The notes beneath the pieces were generated by a model, which had not been told where the DNA came from, ran no database searches, and saw only the letters and a program-made list of their open reading frames with translations. The position numbers were made by a program, and so were the translations under genes. 27,650 nucleotides of DNA from contig CAKRRD010000042.1 of the NCBI GenBank assembly GCA_934394815.1, forward strand, positions 1-27,650, given 5' to 3'. Each line of letters begins with the position of its first letter. Positions within the stretch are counted from its first letter, which is position 1. This stretch comes from an uncultured Acetatifactor sp. (GTDB taxonomy: Bacteria; Bacillota; Clostridia; Lachnospirales; Lachnospiraceae). Positions 23,242 to 27,650 of the stretch are shown here, piece after piece.

Positions 23242-24183
23242 CTATAGGTTTTTCACATCTTCTTTTACCTGGTTCCAGGCGTCCTCATGCTCCGTGTAGT
23301 AAATGGGGCATTTTTTCCCGCCGCAGTCGTAGTGGCGCAGGATGTCGTCCGGTTCCAGATCGTAGGCATCCGTCAGCCATTTCAGCAGCTTTATCAGGGA
23401 ATCGTAGGTCTCCTGGGTGAACTGCCCGTTCTCCGCCTTGTAGCAGCATTCGATAGAAATGGAATCTTCATTACGGGTCTGCACGGCGTAGGCAATCTCG
23501 TCCAGCGGGACGCACTGGAGGATCTCTCCGTTATAGCCGATGATGAAATGGGCGCTGGCACTGCGTTCGTGGTTGTCCTTCAACTGTTCGAAATAACTGC
23601 GGTTCTGGGCTGCGCTGGTGCCGGGGTTGGCCGTGTAGTGGACAAAAATATTTTTCACTTCCGGCAGGGGATCTCCCGGTCTGGAATATTCATTCACCGT
23701 GAGGAAATCTTCCGTCCAGTTGGGATGTGCCGCATATACGTCCGCCGGAAGCCCCTGAATCCGGGTTCCCGTCGTCTGGTCGATCTGTTTTTCCATCTGC
23801 TGTACCATTTCTGCTGCAGCTTCCACGGGAGTGCCGGAGGGTACTTCCAGAAGATTTTTCAGGACAACGATTCCCACGAGAATACTGGCACACAGCAGAG
23901 AAAGCCTGAGATACCTGCGGATCCTGTCTTGTCTGCGGCGGCGCTGTCTCTCGGCTCTGGCTCTGCGCTGGCGGGCCCGGGATTGTACAACTCTTTTTCC
24001 GAACTGCCTGTCCTGAGCTTGTTCTGCGTTTCTTCCGGTCTGACCGCCCTGCGGTTGTGCTATGCGCCTTCCGGCATGTCGGCCTGTGTTTTTTCCGGTA
24101 CGGTAATCCACCAGATACGGATTTCTCCGCACCTGTATCCATTCCGGATCCGGTTGTCCGTTCAAACGATTCTCCTGCGTCAT
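23242..24183 (-). CDS. Membrane-anchored N-acetylmuramoyl-L-alanine amidase (Amidase_2)
   Basis: The protein has 313 residues from the ATG at 24183, chosen because GGGAGG lies nine bases upstream; a GTG at 24255 would add 24 residues. It has a long, very basic cytosolic tail (Arg-rich at about 60-91), one membrane segment (about 92-109), a stalk and an extracellular amidase domain. Zinc ligands are His182 (FVHYT), His284 and Cys292; Lys290 has the same spacing from His284 as the catalytic Lys of T7 lysozyme (H122, K128, C130). It cuts the bond between MurNAc and the stem peptide in peptidoglycan. It follows the esterase gene by 98 bases. Confidence 0.9.
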   Translation of the reverse strand: MTQENRLNGQPDPEWIQVRRNPYLVDYRTGKNTGRHAGRRIAQPQGGQTGRNAEQAQDRQFGKRVVQSRARQRRARAERQRRRRQDRIRRYLRLSLLCASILVGIVVLKNLLEVPSGTPVEAAAEMVQQMEKQIDQTTGTRIQGLPADVYAAHPNWTEDFLTVNEYSRPGDPLPEVKNIFVHYTANPGTSAAQNRSYFEQLKDNHERSASAHFIIGYNGEILQCVPLDEIAYAVQTRNEDSISIECCYKAENGQFTQETYDSLIKLLKWLTDAYDLEPDDILRHYDCGGKKCPIYYTEHEDAWNQVKEDVKNL

Positions 24184-24281
24184 ATTGCTGGCCCTCCCGA
24201 TAAATTGCTTTCTCCGGGTTCCAATATAACGGGGAATTGTCACATTTTTCGTCACATTTTCCTTAAGATTTTATTAAATCC

Positions 24282-25373
24282 TTATGCAAGAATCTTCTTC
24301 AAATACTCCTCTAATATCTGTGCCACCTTGCGGTGAGCCTTTACGCCGGGGTGCAGGCGGCTGCCTACGGTATCCGGTGTGGTGTCAGGAAGCTGTAAAA
24401 AGTGGATTCTGGCATCAGCAGTTTCCTTTGCATAGTTTTCCACGGCATCACGGATGGTGGGCAGGAAACCGTCACCCAGCATACCGTAACCCCAGATGAT
24501 CTGTGCCCCGGGATTGCAGTTGCGCACGACTTTCAGGAAATCCCGGATGGCGGTAGTCAGCATCCCTTCGACTTCTTTTATGTCCCGGGTCCCTGCCCAT
24601 TCCTTTCCCAGTTCCGCTGCCGACCGGATTGCCGTAACATCATTGGTTCCCAGATTGATGATCACAGCATCCGGCTGCCATGTTTTGAAATCATAGTCAT
24701 CCAGTGCTCCCAGTGAAGCATTCCGCTCCCCGCTAAGCAGTCCGCAGACCTGTGTATAAACAGGCGGTATCTTATTCCGTTCAATGCCATCCCAGCTGGT
24801 AACGATGCCCCAGCCACTCTGGGATACTACCCGGTATTCCGCAGAGAGAGCATCCGACAACATACGGGGATACGTGTTTACCGCAGAGAAAAAAGCGCTG
24901 ATCCAGTCTTCCTCCTCAACAGCTCCCATGGTTCCCTCACCGCTGGTAATGCTGTCTCCCACGAATTCCAGACGATACTTCGGTTCCGGCAGCGACAGAA
25001 ACTCGCCGTCTCCATATTGCAGTCCCAGAATCTGTACCATATGTGCGGGATCTTCGTTCATAGCCTGTACTTCTTTCAGAATCCGTACATGCTTCGGCGT
25101 TCCCACTGTCATTCCCCGGAACAGACATGCCTCATTTTTCCCTTTATTCAACGGGAAACGACTAATCAATGCGCCGTTCAGTTCCACAGCCAGCCATGGC
25201 TCCATAACATCATAATCGGCATTTACTTCCACCCAAAGTTCACTTCCGGTGTAGATCATCTCTATCCCACTGCCTGTCCAGAACAGATTCACGATATCTT
25301 TTCCCGTTGTACGGCCCAATATCCGTACCTGCGGCAACGCTTCCATACTTACTGTCTTTTTTTGCTGCTCCAT
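24282..25373 (-). CDS. CE2-type carbohydrate esterase (SGNH hydrolase)
   Basis: The protein has 363 residues. An N-terminal beta-sandwich (about 10-130, with GSGIEMIYTGSELWVEV) is followed by an SGNH domain with nucleophile Ser141 in GDSITSGEG, Asn244 in LGTND and His341 in RLHPGVKAH. This two-domain plan matches family CE2, which removes acetyl groups from xylan or mannan. There is no signal peptide, so it should act on imported oligosaccharides. The ATG at 25373 has GGGAG close before it; an in-frame TTG at 25439 is an alternative. It follows the GH113-type gene and is probably cotranscribed with it. Confidence 0.85.
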   Translation of the reverse strand: MEQQKKTVSMEALPQVRILGRTTGKDIVNLFWTGSGIEMIYTGSELWVEVNADYDVMEPWLAVELNGALISRFPLNKGKNEACLFRGMTVGTPKHVRILKEVQAMNEDPAHMVQILGLQYGDGEFLSLPEPKYRLEFVGDSITSGEGTMGAVEEEDWISAFFSAVNTYPRMLSDALSAEYRVVSQSGWGIVTSWDGIERNKIPPVYTQVCGLLSGERNASLGALDDYDFKTWQPDAVIINLGTNDVTAIRSAAELGKEWAGTRDIKEVEGMLTTAIRDFLKVVRNCNPGAQIIWGYGMLGDGFLPTIRDAVENYAKETADARIHFLQLPDTTPDTVGSRLHPGVKAHRKVAQILEEYLKKILA

Positions 25374-25446
25374 TTTTCTCCCATACCTTCCACTGTATTG
25401 TCTGTCATTCCGAGTTTCCTCGTCCCACTCTTTTTCCAACGGCTCT

Positions 25447-26373
25447 CTACCGGTTACTGTATTCTTCCGCGATCACGTCTTCCGCAGGACGTCCACAGAC
25501 CGCATAGGGACTCGACCACTCCAGACTTCCGGGCCAGTCCCAGACACCAAATCCTGCCACCCAGTCACGTTTCCTGCAGGCTGCAAACATTGCCCGATAC
25601 CACGCTGCCTGCTCCGCATCATCTACGTCTCCCTGCAATTCCCAGTTGTTCGGCACCTGTGCAGAACCATGGATATTCATGCAGCCGGCTTCGGAAAACA
25701 GAAACGGCTTCTGGTATTTTTCCACGACTTTCCCAATCCGATCCAACTGATTCTCCCAGTCATCAATAGGATAATATCCACTGGACGCTATGACATCCAC
25801 GGCATCCCACCATGTCATATGATCTTCTCCATATTTGTCGCAATTATAACCGACCGGGCCGTCATATACCGTGCGCACTTCTGCGATCAGTTTTCTCCAC
25901 TCTGCTTCCCGGTGTTCCGTCATGGTCATTTCACAGCCCGCGAGGAATAATTCACAGCCTGTCCGCTGGGCAATCTGCGCATAATGTTTCTGAAAAGCCG
26001 TATGACTTTTAAACCAGTTGCCCCATTTGGGTTCACAGGGAACATCATGGTCAAAAAAGCTGATCCGGGCCCTCCAGACACCGTTGTCACAGTTAACAGT
26101 GGGTTTCAATGCTACCTTCAGACCAAGGCTCTGTGCATACCGGATCATATCATACAGTTCTTCATCCGTACAGCTTTTCTCCCCGTCAAAGCGGATTTCT
26201 TCGCTATAAGGTGTCTCCTGCATTCCGGAGGGCGTCAGTATCACCCAGTCAGCGTGAGTCCTGCGTACCATTTCTTCCATACTTTTTCTGGCTTCCCCGG
26301 AACCCAATACCCCTCGATGCGGAAAAACTGCAAAGTTTACTGCATGAAATCCATCCGTATAAAATTTCTTCAT
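25447..26373 (-). CDS. GH113-type beta-1,4-mannanase-like glycosidase
   Basis: The protein has 308 residues from the ATG at 26373, chosen because AAGGAAAGG lies seven bases before it. The sequence resembles GH113: a single TIM barrel with the acid/base Glu148 in LAGCEMTMT and the nucleophile Glu228 in PFLFSEAGC. FFDHDVP and KWGNWF are also typical of the family. There is no signal peptide, so it is intracellular. GH113 members cut beta-1,4-mannan or manno-oligosaccharides. The CE2-type neighbour suggests acetylated mannan oligosaccharides as substrate, as known in Roseburia mannan loci. Related clan GH-A families are a possible alternative. Confidence 0.83.
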   Translation of the reverse strand: MKKFYTDGFHAVNFAVFPHRGVLGSGEARKSMEEMVRRTHADWVILTPSGMQETPYSEEIRFDGEKSCTDEELYDMIRYAQSLGLKVALKPTVNCDNGVWRARISFFDHDVPCEPKWGNWFKSHTAFQKHYAQIAQRTGCELFLAGCEMTMTEHREAEWRKLIAEVRTVYDGPVGYNCDKYGEDHMTWWDAVDVIASSGYYPIDDWENQLDRIGKVVEKYQKPFLFSEAGCMNIHGSAQVPNNWELQGDVDDAEQAAWYRAMFAACRKRDWVAGFGVWDWPGSLEWSSPYAVCGRPAEDVIAEEYSNR

Positions 26374-26436
26374 TAAAATACCTTTCCTTCCCATAGTCGT
26401 TTTTATCCCAAACTTCTCAGATTTTTTGTTTCTTGT

Positions 26437-26445
26437 ATTGTAACA
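26437..26445 (-). promoter_or_regulatory. Extended -10 promoter of the GH113-CE2 unit
   Basis: On the minus strand TGTTACAAT fits an extended -10 (TG-N-TACAAT). No good -35 is seen 16-18 bases upstream, as is common with extended -10 promoters. It lies about 65 bases before the ATG. Confidence 0.5.
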
Positions 26446-26567
26446 TTTTTAGCTGTATTTAGCTACTGTTTTTAGGTTTTATTTACTTAATTTTATTTAT
26501 TTGTGTTCCGACTTTACTTATGTTAACATGAACACAGAACTCTACCAGAAGAAGGGAGGAATGCTGC

Positions 26568-27431
26568 TTGCATTTTGTACAGGCAAAAGGAATCCTGTCC
26601 TCAAATAATGGAATGAATATTTATCGTGGCTGCTCCCACGGCTGCATTTATTGCGACAGCCGCAGCAAATGCTACAATTTTACTCATGCTTTCGAAGATA
26701 TTGAAGTGAAAGAGAACGCACCGGAACTTCTGGAGCGGGCCTTGCGCTCCAAACGGCAGAAATGCATGATTGGCACCGGTGCCATGTGTGATCCCTACCT
26801 TCCCGCCGAAGAACAGCTGGGCCTCACCCGAAAATGTCTGGAGCTGATCGACCGATACGAATACGGCGTTACCATCCTCACCAAGTCCGCCCGCATTCTT
26901 CGGGATCTGGATCTGCTGCAATCCATAAATCACAAGACAAAAGCCGTGGTACAGATGACCCTCACCACATACGATGAAACTCTGTGCCGGAAAATAGAGC
27001 CGAATGTCTCTACGACAAAAGAACGTTTTGAAGTGTTACTGCGCTGTAAAGAACTGGGAATCCCTACTTTGGTATGGATGACTCCGATATTGCCGTTTAT
27101 CAATGACACGCGGGAAAATATCGAGGGGCTGCTTGACTATTGTCTCCGTGCAGAGACCAGAGGAATCCTGCTGTTTGATATCGGCGTCACCCTCCGGGAA
27201 GGTGACCGGGAATATTTTTACCAGGCTCTGGATCGTAATTTCCCCGGCATCCGGCAGAAATATATTCGCACCTACGGCAATGCTTACGACATCCCCAGCC
27301 CTCACGCTAAAGAACTTATGTCACTGGTTCAAGGTACCTGCACCGCCAACAACATGCTCTGCTCCCCGAAGGAATGCTTCGCTTACCTGAATAAGTTTCC
27401 TGAGAGATATGTGCAGGAATCGCTGTTTTAA
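26568..27431 (+). CDS. SPL-family radical SAM protein
   Basis: This 287-residue protein has the cluster motif CSHGCIYC (Cys22, Cys26, Cys29) near its start and belongs to the spore photoproduct lyase-like group (COG1533, Rv2578c type). Typical features are the NIYRGCSHGC start, TGAMCDPYLPAE and the TLTTYDE strand. The reaction is unknown for most members; true spore photoproduct lyases are longer and differ at the C-terminus. The TTG at 26568 is chosen because GGGAGGA (26554-26560) lies seven bases before it; the ATG at 26561 is out of frame. It is divergent from the GH113-type gene and precedes the structured element at 27453. Confidence 0.88.
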   Translation: MHFVQAKGILSSNNGMNIYRGCSHGCIYCDSRSKCYNFTHAFEDIEVKENAPELLERALRSKRQKCMIGTGAMCDPYLPAEEQLGLTRKCLELIDRYEYGVTILTKSARILRDLDLLQSINHKTKAVVQMTLTTYDETLCRKIEPNVSTTKERFEVLLRCKELGIPTLVWMTPILPFINDTRENIEGLLDYCLRAETRGILLFDIGVTLREGDREYFYQALDRNFPGIRQKYIRTYGNAYDIPSPHAKELMSLVQGTCTANNMLCSPKECFAYLNKFPERYVQESLF

Positions 27432-27452
27432 ATGGGAAGTTAGTGGAACGTC

Positions 27453-27618
27453 CCCGTAGCCCGCATTGTGGGTAATGACAGCAGACCCGCTTTCGCTTCA
27501 AAGCAGAGCGTAGCGGTACATAAGCGAGGAAAGTACCCTCGCAATGCGTCCTCTGGGACGCTATGGTGCCGATGTCTGCTTAGAGTCTGCTGTCCTTACC
27601 CCCAACGTGGGCTACTGG
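27453..27618. repeat. Multi-armed inverted-repeat element (structured RNA or MITE-like)
   Basis: A 31-base arm (27456-27486, starting GTAGCCCGCATTGTGGG) pairs with 27585-27615 with four mismatches. One mismatch further out, two more pairs extend it. The 98 bases between hold three smaller hairpins: CCGCT with AGCGG (27487-27516), GCGAGG with CCTCGC (or GGTAC with GTACC) around 27515-27541, and GCGTCC with GGACGC (27546-27561). There is no ORF. It may be a structured RNA, the 3' end of the radical SAM transcript, or a mobile MITE-like element. It matches no RNA family that I recognise. Confidence 0.75.
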
Positions 27619-27622
27619 TTTC

Positions 27623-27636
27623 TTGAAAGCTTTCAA
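27623..27636. promoter_or_regulatory. Perfect 14-bp palindrome, candidate operator
   Basis: TTGAAAGCTTTCAA is a perfect palindrome eight bases beyond the structured element and 14 bases from the window edge. It resembles LacI-family or CcpA-type sites (TGAAA...TTTCA) but lacks the central CG. Its target would lie to the right of the window. Confidence 0.4.
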
Positions 27637-27650
27637 AATGGGCATAGTGA

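Noticed and set aside
22211..24336. Two long plus-strand frames (22211-23077 and 23287-24336)
   Set aside because: They are antisense to rpe and the amidase, both of which have clear family motifs.

Overview
The window looks like a chromosomal segment of a Firmicutes gut bacterium of the Lachnospiraceae (order Clostridiales). The grounds are the SRP RNA sequence type, a T-box leader on metG, a DUF6128-type protein, a CdaR regulator next to an MsmX/UgpC ATPase, non-ATG (GTG, TTG) starts behind strong Shine-Dalgarno (SD) sites, and a set of mostly cytosolic glycan-degrading enzymes. Species cannot be fixed from sequence reading alone. Most genes are ordinary core or carbohydrate genes. The less explained material lies in the non-coding DNA.

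Layout. (a) 1-1900: a 52-bp tandem array of hairpin-forming units runs in from the left edge, followed by a LacI-family regulator on the minus strand. Two nearly identical palindromes flank the regulator. One sits inside a leftward promoter whose target gene lies outside the window. A small, possibly decayed gene follows. (b) 1950-3930, plus strand: tadA, the SRP RNA gene with its own promoter, and a PflX-type radical SAM protein. (c) 3934-7310, minus strand: a DUF6128-type protein, a CdaR-type regulator and a multi-sugar ABC transporter ATPase. (d) 7545-13800, minus strand: metG under a methionine T-box, then a four-gene cluster with its own promoter and leader hairpin (alpha/beta hydrolase, GNAT acetyltransferase, DUF624 membrane protein, membrane diguanylate cyclase). 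(e) 13840-16180, plus strand: a membrane EAL phosphodiesterase with a degenerate GGDEF domain, divergent from metG. (f) 16207-26373, minus strand: GH2 glycosidase plus lipoprotein alpha-amylase, PAP2 phosphatase, ribulose-phosphate epimerase, membrane-anchored amidase, CE2-type esterase and GH113-type mannanase. (g) 26568-27650: an SPL-like radical SAM protein, then a 165-bp multi-armed inverted-repeat element and a palindrome at the right edge.

How the genes fit together. The carbohydrate genes (LacI, CdaR, MsmX, DUF624, GH13, GH2, GH113, CE2) suggest uptake of oligosaccharides through ABC importers that share one ATPase, with breakdown partly outside the cell (lipoprotein amylase) and largely inside it (GH2, GH113 and CE2 have no signal peptides). 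A GGDEF cyclase with an intact inhibitory site and an EAL phosphodiesterase form a likely c-di-GMP make/break pair either side of metG. The strongest leads for something undescribed are the tandem hairpin array at the left end and the 31-bp-armed structured element at the right end.
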